A stretch of DNA of 63,497 bases from Methylomonas rivi (GTDB lineage: Bacteria; Pseudomonadota; Gammaproteobacteria; Methylococcales; Methylomonadaceae), in NCBI RefSeq assembly GCF_024505165.1, contig NZ_JANIBK010000007.1, positions 1 to 63,497 of the forward strand. The letters run 5' to 3'. Under the pieces are notes generated by a model that did not search any database, was not told the origin of the DNA, and was given only the letters and a program-made list of their open reading frames with translations. Below, piece by piece: positions 55,565-63,497 of the stretch (its first letter is position 1; the number at the start of each line of letters is the position of its first letter). The translations under genes were made by a program, and so were the position numbers.

Positions 55565-56722
55565 CTATTGCGCGCCGACCGGAATAATCTCCACCGAATC
55601 GGACGTCAGGCTCAAGCTATAGTGTCCCCGCAATAAACCCTGCAGTTCCCGTCCCGCCATGTTGTAGCGCCAGCCGTGCAGCAGCGGGCAGTCAGGGTCG
55701 CCGAAAACCAGTTGTTCCAGTTCCTTGCGCGTGGCCAGTATCACCGGATTAAGCGAGTTCTGCTCGGCGCGGATACGCACGACTGCGCTCAACACATCCA
55801 TAACGGCTTCATGCTGTTGGGTCTTTTTACCGGTCCTGTCTTTTTCGGTTAAAGGTTTGGGCGGACGTTGACGGGCGGCGTCGATTAGCTCGCAGAGGGT
55901 TTTACCGTAACGGTTGACGCTGCGCTCGTTGATGTTTCTGATTTTGCCCAGATCGCTCAAATCGACGGGTTGCAGTTTGGCCAGTTCCAGCAGCATATCG
56001 TCCGGGAATAACCAATTACGCGGTTTGTTTTCGGTTTGGGCGGTCTGCTCCCGCCATTCGCACAAGCTTTGTAAAATAGACAGCTGCCGGCCGGTGAGTT
56101 TGTTTTTGCCGCGGATTTTCAGCCAGGCGTTTTCCGGCGACAGTTGATACAGTTCCGGATCGTTCAATAAGGCAAAATCGCTTTTCAGCCAGTCCAAGCG
56201 TCCCAGTTTTTCCAGCTGTTCGCACATCGTCGTGTAGATTTTGCACAAATAAATCACATCGTCGGCCGCGTATTGAATCTGATCCTCGCTGAGCGGACGT
56301 TGCGTCCAGTCGGTGCGGGTGTGGGCCTTGTTCAGATTGATGTTCAAAAAACTGGAAACCAGCATGGCGTAGCCGGGGTTTTCCTGAAAACCCAATAAGG
56401 GCGCCGCGATTTGGGTATCGAAAATAGGGCCGGGAATGCGGCCGGTAATCTGAAAGAAAATTTCCAGATCCTGGCGGCAGGAATGCAGCACCTTGACGAT
56501 GGCAGGGTCATAGATGGCCGCGAATAACGGCGACAGATCGGCAATAGCCAGCGGGTCGACGCAAGCCACCCAGCCGGGCGCGGCAATTTGCAGCAAGCAA
56601 AATTTAGGGTAATAGGTTTTTTCGCGCAGAAATTCGGTATCCAGGGCAATCCAGGGTTCTTGTTGAATTTGTTCGCATAAAAGAGGTAGTTGTTCGGGGT
56701 GGTCGATGTATTGAATAGTCAT
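55565..56722 (-). CDS. rnd: Ribonuclease D
   Basis: RNase D trims 3' ends of tRNA precursors and other small RNAs. The 385-residue protein has the DEDD exonuclease motifs: LDTEFLREKTYYP (Asp and Glu of Exo I), VLHSCRQDLEIFF (Exo II) and IQYAADDVIYL (Exo III, DEDDy type). An HRDC domain (about 205-290) follows, and probably a second, weaker one near the C-terminus. It is convergent with the MASE1 gene and divergent from the TonB receptor gene. Confidence 0.95.
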   Translation of the reverse strand: MTIQYIDHPEQLPLLCEQIQQEPWIALDTEFLREKTYYPKFCLLQIAAPGWVACVDPLAIADLSPLFAAIYDPAIVKVLHSCRQDLEIFFQITGRIPGPIFDTQIAAPLLGFQENPGYAMLVSSFLNINLNKAHTRTDWTQRPLSEDQIQYAADDVIYLCKIYTTMCEQLEKLGRLDWLKSDFALLNDPELYQLSPENAWLKIRGKNKLTGRQLSILQSLCEWREQTAQTENKPRNWLFPDDMLLELAKLQPVDLSDLGKIRNINERSVNRYGKTLCELIDAARQRPPKPLTEKDRTGKKTQQHEAVMDVLSAVVRIRAEQNSLNPVILATRKELEQLVFGDPDCPLLHGWRYNMAGRELQGLLRGHYSLSLTSDSVEIIPVGAQ

Positions 56723-56927
56723 GAGGCCTGATAGGGAAAGGGCTTTTAATCAGTTGGCCGGCTATTTTACTCTGCCGGGGGGGAATACGTCGGTAAAAAT
56801 TCCGGTTTGGCGGTAGGCCGCGCAAACAAAATGGCAAGGGAAAAATTCCTTTTATGGGTTGGGCCGTGGTTGTTAGGCGAGGGTCTGTTTATCATGCCTC
56901 GGTTTTAAGACGCTTTAAGGTAAATCC

Positions 56928-59288
56928 ATGAACAAAGTTGCCCTTGGCTTATTGCCCTGGTTTGCATTGCTGCCGTTGGCGGAGGCGATTGCCGCCGAAG
57001 TAACCGACAAAAAAGTCGAGACCTTGGATAAAGTGGAAGTGGTCGACGTATCGCCGCTGCAGTTCGGCGGTATCGATATCAACAAAATTCCGGCCAACGT
57101 GCAGACCGCTTCGGCGGAACAGTTACAGGCCGCGCAGGCAGTGTCGCTGGCCGATTACATGAACCGCTATCTGGGCAGCGTCAATATCAACGACGCCCAA
57201 AATAACCCCCTGCAACCGGACGTGCAATACCGTGGCTACAGTGCATCGCCCTTGATGGGCGTACCTCAAGGCCTTGCGGCGTATGTGAACGGCGTGCGTT
57301 TCAACGAACCGTTCGGCGATATGGTCAACTGGGATTTAATTCCGCAGGGGGCCATCGAAACCATGAGTCTGCAACCCGCTTCCAACCCGGCTTTCGGTTT
57401 GAATGCGCTGGGCGGCTCCATCAATATCAAAACCAAGACCGGTTTTTCCGCGCCCAAACATGTTTTGGAAGTGCAAGGCGGTTCCTGGGACAGGCATACC
57501 GAAGAACTGAGCACGGGTTGGAACAACGGTACCTGGGGTTATTTTGCCGATTTCAGCAATTTTTCCGAAGCCGGCTGGCGCGACCATTCCCGTACCGAAG
57601 CCAAGCGCGGTTTCGGCACCTTGAGCTGGCGCGGTAACGAATCCAGCCTGGATCTACATTTTGCCGGTACCGAAAACGCGCTACGCGGCAACGGCGCGGT
57701 GCCGGAAGAGTTGTTGGCTTACGGCCGGGAAAAAGTCTTTACCCACCCCGACCTGACCCGTAATCGTTTGTTCATGGTGTCCCTGGACGGCGATACCTGG
57801 CTGAACGACCGCAACCAATTGTCCGGTACCGCCTATTACCGGCGCAACAAGGTCAGTACCTATAATGGGGACGGCAGTGAGGCTGGCGAATGTCAGGATG
57901 AGGGCGGCGGCGAGGATGCTTTTTTGTGTGAAGAGCAAGGGGGAGAACTCGACGATGAAGGGCTGGTCGATTTGGCCGGGAATAACATTCTTGCCAGCGA
58001 CGCTTTGGAAGGCGGCACCATCAACACCTCCGAAACCACCCAACAATCGTTCGGCTTTGCCCTGCAAAACGCCTTTCATCACAAAGTGTTCGGCATGAAC
58101 AATCAATTGATTGCCGGTGCCAGTTACGACCACAGTACCGCGCATTACCGCGCGGATACCGAATTGGGCAGCCTGACCGGCAATCGCGGCGTGGCGGCCG
58201 GCGGCGTATTCCTATTGGACTCGCGGGTGCGTCTGAATACCGAAACCAACAACTACGGCGTGTTTCTGACCGACACCCTGTCGGTGACCGACAAACTGGA
58301 TGTGACGGTTTCCGGGCGTTACAACATTACCCATTTGGAGCTGAAAGACCATTTTCCCGGCGACGATGCGGACGAAAACCTGACCGGTTTTCATACCTTT
58401 AATCGGATCAACCCGGCCGCCGGCTTGACCTATGCGTTCATGCCGGAACTCACCTTCTACGGCAATTACAGCGAATCCTCCCGGGTGCCGACACCGATGG
58501 AGTTGAGTTGCGCCGACAGGAACAACCCCTGCAAGCTGCCCAACGCCTTCGTGGCCGATCCGCCGCTGGCGCAGGTGGTGGCCAATACCTGGGAAGCCGG
58601 TTTTCGCGGCGATCTGAAACAACTGCCGTTCGAGGGCCGAGTGCATTGGAACGCCGGTTTTTTCCACGTCATCAACAACAACGATATTCTCTGGCAGGGT
58701 AACGGCGCCGTCAACGGCATGGGCTATTTCGAGAATGTCGGCAAGACTCAGCGGCAGGGCGCCGAGGCCGGCTTGTCGGGCTTGTTTTTCGATAACCGTT
58801 GGCGTTGGTCGGCCAATTACACCTTTATCGACGCCACCTATCAAAGCGCCTTCGGCAGCCCGAACGGCGCGCATCCCAATGCGGTTGACGGCGTCACCCA
58901 GGTCAGTCCGGGCGACCGGATTCCCGGCATCCCCGCGCATATAGCCAAATTCAGCACCGATGTCGATATCCTGCCGCAGTGGACGCTGGGTTTCGACATG
59001 AGTTACAACAGCGGACAGTATTTGCGCGGCGACGAGGCTAATCTGTTGCCGAAGATTCCGGCCTTCGTGGTATTCAATCTGCGTAGCGAATACCGTTTCA
59101 ACGAGCATCTGGCGCTATTCGGGCGGGTCAACAATTTATTCGATCGCGAATACGCCAACTTCGGCGCTTTGGCTGAAACCGGCGAAGTTTTGGACGGCGT
59201 CAATCCGGCGCTGAACGAAATCAATAGCCGTTTCGTCGGGGTAGGTGCGCCGCGCGCCGCCTGGGTAGGCATCCGCCTGACCATGTAA
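56928..59288 (+). CDS. TonB-dependent outer-membrane receptor
   Basis: The 786-residue protein has a signal peptide (about 1-22, ending AEAIAA), a plug domain (about 40-170; VQYRGYSASPLMGVPQGLAAYVNG and NALGGSINIKTK), and a 22-strand-type barrel. The barrel ends at RVNNLFDREYANFG and a terminal AAWVGIRLTM. Such receptors import bulky iron, cobalamin or metal complexes. A strongly acidic segment bracketed by two cysteines lies at about 315-345 (C322 and C334), with another cysteine pair near CADRNNPCKLPN. The ligand is unknown, and no TonB, ExbB or transport genes are adjacent. Confidence 0.9.
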   Translation: MNKVALGLLPWFALLPLAEAIAAEVTDKKVETLDKVEVVDVSPLQFGGIDINKIPANVQTASAEQLQAAQAVSLADYMNRYLGSVNINDAQNNPLQPDVQYRGYSASPLMGVPQGLAAYVNGVRFNEPFGDMVNWDLIPQGAIETMSLQPASNPAFGLNALGGSINIKTKTGFSAPKHVLEVQGGSWDRHTEELSTGWNNGTWGYFADFSNFSEAGWRDHSRTEAKRGFGTLSWRGNESSLDLHFAGTENALRGNGAVPEELLAYGREKVFTHPDLTRNRLFMVSLDGDTWLNDRNQLSGTAYYRRNKVSTYNGDGSEAGECQDEGGGEDAFLCEEQGGELDDEGLVDLAGNNILASDALEGGTINTSETTQQSFGFALQNAFHHKVFGMNNQLIAGASYDHSTAHYRADTELGSLTGNRGVAAGGVFLLDSRVRLNTETNNYGVFLTDTLSVTDKLDVTVSGRYNITHLELKDHFPGDDADENLTGFHTFNRINPAAGLTYAFMPELTFYGNYSESSRVPTPMELSCADRNNPCKLPNAFVADPPLAQVVANTWEAGFRGDLKQLPFEGRVHWNAGFFHVINNNDILWQGNGAVNGMGYFENVGKTQRQGAEAGLSGLFFDNRWRWSANYTFIDATYQSAFGSPNGAHPNAVDGVTQVSPGDRIPGIPAHIAKFSTDVDILPQWTLGFDMSYNSGQYLRGDEANLLPKIPAFVVFNLRSEYRFNEHLALFGRVNNLFDREYANFGALAETGEVLDGVNPALNEINSRFVGVGAPRAAWVGIRLTM

Positions 59289-59305
59289 ATTGCCGCAAGG
59301 CCAAT

Positions 59306-59340
59306 TCACCTTTCAGCCGCCGGATAAGGCTGAAAGGTGA
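59306..59340. terminator. Perfect 13-bp hairpin, probable bidirectional terminator
   Basis: TCACCTTTCAGCC (59306-59318) pairs exactly with GGCTGAAAGGTGA (59328-59340) over a nine-base loop. It lies between the convergent stops of the TonB receptor and the glutamate dehydrogenase. The T-tracts are weak on both sides. Confidence 0.65.
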
Positions 59341-59360
59341 TAGGGTTCGGTCCGTTTTTG

Positions 59361-62300
59361 TTAGACTTCCAGCAGGTTTCCGAGCGCGCGTATCAAGGTA
59401 ATATAGGCCAGTAAATTGACCGGAGCCATTTTTTGGTTTTCCAGGTAAATTTTTCGATAGTATTTCAGCTGCGTTTTATTAATATGCCGCTCAATATAAG
59501 CCGAGCAGTTTTGTGCTTGGCTATCTAATATGTTGCCGGCTAATTTTGCGCTAAACCGGTGTATGTCCGCTTGTAAATTATTGCATACGGTTTTTACCCA
59601 GTAATCCCGCCGGGGTATTTGGGCCAACTGTTGCTCTATGTCATGCAAGCCAAAGCTTTGATCGATATCGGCCAGTAATTTTACGATGGCAATCAGGTCC
59701 TGCCGCGTGGCGACGGCCAAGGCAACTATGAACGGAAAGTTTTTTAGCCTGGCAAGCAAAGCCATTCTTTCCGCCAATTCCAAGGGTATATCATCCATTT
59801 CCGCAACGGCCGCTTTTTCCGCTTGCTCCTCGCGGGGTTGACGGGTTAAATAATCCGCATAAATAGTTAAATAACCGCTATAGCATTGAACCGTTTCCGC
59901 ATCCGGACAAATACTCTTATGGTGAAGCACCGCCCAGCGGGAAAATTCGGACAGGGTGTTTTCGATTTGTAGCAATAACCCATATTGTAAATTAGTCGGC
60001 AGCGTATTATCCAAGGCATAAAGGGCTTTTCTCAGCTCTTGCGCTTCCAGCACCCGGTCGAAGGTTAAATAGCATTTGACATAGGCCAAGGTGCCGCCAT
60101 TTTCCATATCGTCGTCCTGGCTTAAAAAACCGCAGCCGGCTTGATTAATCAGATAATTGCTGATCATGGTCGCTGTAATTTCATCGGCCAACGGATGACT
60201 GCTCAGGTGCTGTTTATACAGATCGGTGAATTCGGCCGGAAAATAGGCCTGTAAATATCCGCCGCAAAATTCATTCCGCAGCATTTCCGTTTGACTTTGT
60301 ATTTGCTCGGTCAGATACATTTTGCCGGCGGACATTAAGACGGCCAGCTCCGGGCGGGTAAGCGCTTGTCCCGGTCGGGCCTGAATTTCCTTGCTTTGCG
60401 GGAAAGATTCCACCGCGCGATCCAAAAAGCCGGCGGCTTCCAGTCGGTCCGCCACTTGCATGAATGCCGCCGGATTTTCCGCGCAGCGTTGCTGTTCCAA
60501 GGACAAGCATAGGCTTTGCGCATAATTATCGGCCAGTACCAGTCGGCAAACCGCTGCCGTCATGCCGATAAATAAGCTTTGGTAGTCCGCGATAAGGTTT
60601 TTTTTGTGCAGCAGGGTCAGCAATATTTTTAAATTGACTTCGTGGTCGGAGGTATCGACGCCGGCCGAGTTGTCCACTGCGTCGGTATTGATACGCCCGC
60701 CGGCCAGGCTATATTCGATACGGGCTTTTTGGGTAAAGCCCAGATTAGCGCCTTCGCCCACCACCATGGCGCCCAACTCGCGGGCATCCACCCGCACATT
60801 GTCGTTGCCGCGGTCGCCTACGTCTTCCGGTTTTTCCGAGCTGGCCTTGACATAGGTGCCGATGCCGCCCAACCATAATAATTCGACGGGGGCTTTTAAT
60901 AAGTGCTGGATCAGCGATTCGCCATCGATAGACTGGTAACGTATGCCCAGCCATTTCTTGACTTCGGCGGAAACCGGAATATCCTTGCTGCTGCGGGCGT
61001 ATACGCCGCCGCCGTGGGAAATTAGCTGGCGGTCGTAATCGTTCCAACTCGAGCCGGGCAATTCGAACAGCCGCTGTCTTTCTTTAAACGCCTCCTCGGA
61101 GGCGGGCGGATTGGGATCGATAAAAATATGCTGGCCGCTGAATGCCGCCAGTAAGCGGATGCAAGGGGACAGCAGCATGCCGTTGCCGAACACATCGCCA
61201 TCCATGCTGCCGACGCCGATCACCGTAAACGGTTCGCTTTGAATATCCTTGCCGAGTTCGCGGAAATGCCGCCGCACGCATTCCCAGGCTCCGCGCGCCG
61301 TAATGCCCAGCGCTTTATGGTCGTAGCCGCGGGAGCCGCCGCTGGCGAAGGCGTCGCCCAGCCAAAATTGGTACTCCGCCGCCACCCCGTTGGCGATATC
61401 GGAAAACTTGGCGGTGCCTTTGTCGGCCGCCACCACCAGATAAGGGTCGGGATCGTCGTGCACCACGATCCCGGCGGGGCTGACGACGCTATCTTCCCGA
61501 TAGTTGTCGGTTAAATCCAATAGTCCCCTCATTAGCCGTATGTAGGCTTGTTTTCCGGCTTCCCTGAAATCCAGGCGGCCGCCGTTGTTTTTGACGACAA
61601 AACCGCCCTTGGCGCCGGTAGGAATGATCAAGGCGTTTTTGCTGATTTGAGTTTGCATCAGGCCCAGAATTTCGGTCCTGAAATCGTCGATGCGGTCGGA
61701 CCAGCGAATGCCGCCGCGCGATACTTTGCCGCCGCGTAAATGGATACCCTCCATATCGACGCCATGCACATAAACTTCGTATTGAGGCTTGGGCGCCGGC
61801 ATATCGATAACGCCCAAACTATTCACTTTAATGGCAATAAAATAATCGTCTTGCAGGCGGCGCCGATGAAAGTTGCTTCTTACCGTGGCATCGATCAAAT
61901 TAAACAGCGTGCGTAAAATGCGGTCGTCATTGATATTGGCAACCGCCGCCATGTTTTCCAGTAATTGCAAACGCAGCGGAAATAAAACCTGCTCTTCTCG
62001 GATTAAGGAATCCCGCCAGTCCGGATCGGGTCGGAAGCGCGCCTCGAAATAGTCGTACAGCGCTTTTGCGACGTGCGGGTTATTGATCAGGGCATGATGG
62101 ATGCTGTCTTTTGTGGTGCGGTGTTCCAGTTGCAGATAATAGTTCCGATAAGTACGCAAGGCATCGCAGGCTTGCCAGTCCATGGCGGTCATGATGACCA
62201 GTTTGTTGAGGGCGTCGTTTTCAACTCGAAGCGCCATGACGGCCTGTATGGTTTCCAATAACCTGTCTTGCACGGCACTAAAAGATTTGCATTGTTCCGT

Positions 62301-62696
62301 CGCGGCTTTAATCGTGAAGCTTTTAATCGTTGCGGGAATGCCCGCAAGCGAAAAACCGAATTGCACTTGGTCGATCACCCGCAAATTCATGTTTTCCAGC
62401 AGCGGAATAAATTCATCCAAATACCGTTCCCGCTGACTGTAAAAATGTAGCCGGTAGTGCGGATGGTTGGCGTAGGGTTTAATTAACGAGACGGTTTGAT
62501 GGTTGGGGGTCGTTAGTTGCTCCAAATGCAGAATATCGTTGAACGCATAACGCGGCGAAACCAGGGCTTGATAATCGGGGGGAAATAGGCCGGCATATTT
62601 CTGCAACAGGGGGATTGCGCTTTGTTTCCCTAATGCTTTTTCCGTGAAAATCCGCAGATTTTCCTGCCATGAGCGGATCCGTTTACGCATAGTCAC
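59361..62696 (-). CDS. NAD-specific glutamate dehydrogenase, short form
   Basis: Oxidative deamination of glutamate to 2-oxoglutarate with NAD+ is the expected reaction. The catalytic part of the large (Bac_GDH/GDH-180) family is clear: GKVSRGGIRWSDRIDDFRTE, KNALIIPTGAKGGFVVK (active-site Lys), SPAGIVVHDDPDPYLVVAADKGTAKFSD and VIGVGSMDGDVFGNGM (nucleotide-binding), each at about residues 320-560. The usual 180-kDa enzymes have about 1600 residues; here the N-terminal 500 or so, which carry ACT-like regulatory domains, are missing. The start is clean and the anti-sigma gene lies 48 bases upstream, so truncation by sequence error is not obvious. Gene symbol left blank because short and long forms are named differently. 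Confidence 0.88.
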   Translation of the reverse strand: MTMRKRIRSWQENLRIFTEKALGKQSAIPLLQKYAGLFPPDYQALVSPRYAFNDILHLEQLTTPNHQTVSLIKPYANHPHYRLHFYSQRERYLDEFIPLLENMNLRVIDQVQFGFSLAGIPATIKSFTIKAATEQCKSFSAVQDRLLETIQAVMALRVENDALNKLVIMTAMDWQACDALRTYRNYYLQLEHRTTKDSIHHALINNPHVAKALYDYFEARFRPDPDWRDSLIREEQVLFPLRLQLLENMAAVANINDDRILRTLFNLIDATVRSNFHRRRLQDDYFIAIKVNSLGVIDMPAPKPQYEVYVHGVDMEGIHLRGGKVSRGGIRWSDRIDDFRTEILGLMQTQISKNALIIPTGAKGGFVVKNNGGRLDFREAGKQAYIRLMRGLLDLTDNYREDSVVSPAGIVVHDDPDPYLVVAADKGTAKFSDIANGVAAEYQFWLGDAFASGGSRGYDHKALGITARGAWECVRRHFRELGKDIQSEPFTVIGVGSMDGDVFGNGMLLSPCIRLLAAFSGQHIFIDPNPPASEEAFKERQRLFELPGSSWNDYDRQLISHGGGVYARSSKDIPVSAEVKKWLGIRYQSIDGESLIQHLLKAPVELLWLGGIGTYVKASSEKPEDVGDRGNDNVRVDARELGAMVVGEGANLGFTQKARIEYSLAGGRINTDAVDNSAGVDTSDHEVNLKILLTLLHKKNLIADYQSLFIGMTAAVCRLVLADNYAQSLCLSLEQQRCAENPAAFMQVADRLEAAGFLDRAVESFPQSKEIQARPGQALTRPELAVLMSAGKMYLTEQIQSQTEMLRNEFCGGYLQAYFPAEFTDLYKQHLSSHPLADEITATMISNYLINQAGCGFLSQDDDMENGGTLAYVKCYLTFDRVLEAQELRKALYALDNTLPTNLQYGLLLQIENTLSEFSRWAVLHHKSICPDAETVQCYSGYLTIYADYLTRQPREEQAEKAAVAEMDDIPLELAERMALLARLKNFPFIVALAVATRQDLIAIVKLLADIDQSFGLHDIEQQLAQIPRRDYWVKTVCNNLQADIHRFSAKLAGNILDSQAQNCSAYIERHINKTQLKYYRKIYLENQKMAPVNLLAYITLIRALGNLLEV

Positions 62697-62744
62697 ACTG
62701 TCCGTTTGGGGTTTGGTAAAGGGTGGAAGCCATGTTTAGGGGGG

Positions 62745-63170
62745 TTATTTTAAGTATTTAATAATTTCCAAGACGTTGCATTCGGGTTGCCGGGTATAAG
62801 TCACCGAATCCATCATGGAGCGGATAAAAAACAGCCCCATGCCGCTTTCGGTTGGGTGGTCGAAATCCGGCGGCGGGACTTTGTCTAAATCGAACCCCTG
62901 GCCATGGTCGTAAACCTTGATATTCAATACGTCTTGATGCAGATGTATCGAAATGCGAACGGTATCTTTCCGGTGAGCGTCGTTGGCGTGTTTGATGACG
63001 TTAGCGGTCGCTTCGGTCAGGACCAGGTTCAACTGATATGCCAAGGCTTCCCGGTCGCCGGTGAAATCGTCCAGTTCCTTGACAATGCGTTCGCCGATGC
63101 TGCCGATTAAATCCAAATATTTGGTATGGGTAGGGACGATAACGTCAACCTGTATCACTGAGGAACACAT
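62745..63170 (-). CDS. RsbW-like anti-sigma regulatory kinase (HATPase_c)
   Basis: A 141-residue GHKL-type protein. The N-box is LTEATANVIKHAND (about 48-61), the G1 box DHGQGFD and the G2 region ESGMGLFFIRSMMDSV near the end. Such proteins phosphorylate a STAS antagonist and bind a sigma factor or other target. The probable antagonist is the next upstream gene, 15 bases away. No sigma factor or phosphatase gene is adjacent, so the output is unknown. Confidence 0.88.
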   Translation of the reverse strand: MCSSVIQVDVIVPTHTKYLDLIGSIGERIVKELDDFTGDREALAYQLNLVLTEATANVIKHANDAHRKDTVRISIHLHQDVLNIKVYDHGQGFDLDKVPPPDFDHPTESGMGLFFIRSMMDSVTYTRQPECNVLEIIKYLK

Positions 63171-63185
63171 AAGTCATCTCTATAG

Positions 63186-63497
63186 CTAATGAGTAAGCAC
63201 TTCGTCGATGTCGGCATAAATTTCAAATACCCGCGTGAGTCTGGTCAGTTCGAACATCGATAGCACTTGCGGTTGTATATGGGCTAACGCAAATTGACCG
63301 GATTTTGCGGCCATATGTTTATGGCCGAATAATAAGGCTCCCAAGCCGGAGCTATCGATAAAACGGACATGTTTTAATTGCACGACAATATGGCTTTCGC
63401 CGCCTTCTATCATATCCAGCAGATATTCTTTTAATTCCGTTGAGTTATGCGCATCTATTCTTTCGTCTTGGATAGTCAGTACGCTAAAGGTTTTTAT
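63186..63497 (-). CDS. STAS-domain anti-sigma factor antagonist (partial)
   Basis: Cut by the window edge: the reading frame stays open from 63497, where it begins in-frame IKTFSVLTIQDERIDAHNST, so the true start is outside. About 103 residues are visible. The STAS signature VRFIDSSGLGALLFGHK has the serine pair that the partner kinase phosphorylates (RsbV/SpoIIAA type). It forms a two-gene unit with the RsbW-like gene downstream. An internal ATG at 63413 is not the likely start. Confidence 0.88.
   Translation of the reverse strand: MKTFSVLTIQDERIDAHNSTELKEYLLDMIEGGESHIVVQLKHVRFIDSSGLGALLFGHKHMAAKSGQFALAHIQPQVLSMFELTRLTRVFEIYADIDEVLTH

Overview
The window looks like chromosome of a gammaproteobacterial methanotroph close to Methylomonas. 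The main reason is a crtN1-ald-crtN2 operon at 16.7-21.3 kb whose order and protein lengths match the C30 carotenoid cluster described from Methylomonas. The nitrogenase-switch pair draT/draG, the PEP-CTERM-type exported protein and the many PAS/GGDEF/EAL proteins fit that assignment. It rests on remembered families, not on a database search.

0-13.5 kb, plus strand: the S10, spc and alpha ribosomal operons from rpsJ to rplQ, with secY, rpmJ and rpoA, then tRNA-Thr(TGT) and a strong terminator. This block is visibly more AT-rich than the rest. 13.5-15.4 kb: a scar downstream of the tRNA, made of the C-terminal end of a tyrosine recombinase cut off by an IS21-family element that keeps istA but has no istB. 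15.6-21.9 kb, minus strand: a PEP-CTERM-like exported protein, crtN2, ald, crtN1 and a DUF393 protein. 22-24.6 kb: draT and draG on the plus strand, then an apparently cytoplasmic barnase/RNase N1-like protein (minus) and an unknown 88-residue protein (plus).

24.6-28.5 kb: a CHASE-PAS-GGDEF-EAL c-di-GMP protein. 28.8-39.8 kb, plus strand: smc-zipA, then lepA-lepB-DUF4845-rnc-era-recO-pdxJ and a PP2C phosphatase, covering chromosome segregation, division, protein export, RNA processing, ribosome assembly and vitamin B6 synthesis. 40-46.7 kb, minus strand: a four-gene signalling run of hybrid histidine kinase, response regulator-GGDEF, TauE-like membrane protein and an AAA+ sigma-54 activator without a sensor domain.

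46.7-49.4 kb: the complete EF-P modification module (epmB divergent from efp-epmA). 49.7-51.4 kb: a ZIP transporter and a GDT1/UPF0016 transporter. 51.4-55.5 kb: a MASE1-PAS-GGDEF-EAL protein. 55.6-59.3 kb: rnd and a TonB-dependent receptor with an acidic, cysteine-bracketed segment. 59.4-63.5 kb, minus strand: a short NAD-glutamate dehydrogenase, an RsbW-like anti-sigma kinase and a STAS antagonist cut by the window edge.

Most genes are ordinary housekeeping. The stretches that most deserve a second look are the RNase-like gene beside draTG with its small unknown neighbour, the kinase-to-sigma-54-activator run, the acidic TonB receptor segment, the short glutamate dehydrogenase, and the integrase/IS21 scar. 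No CRISPR array, prophage or clearly new system was recognised.
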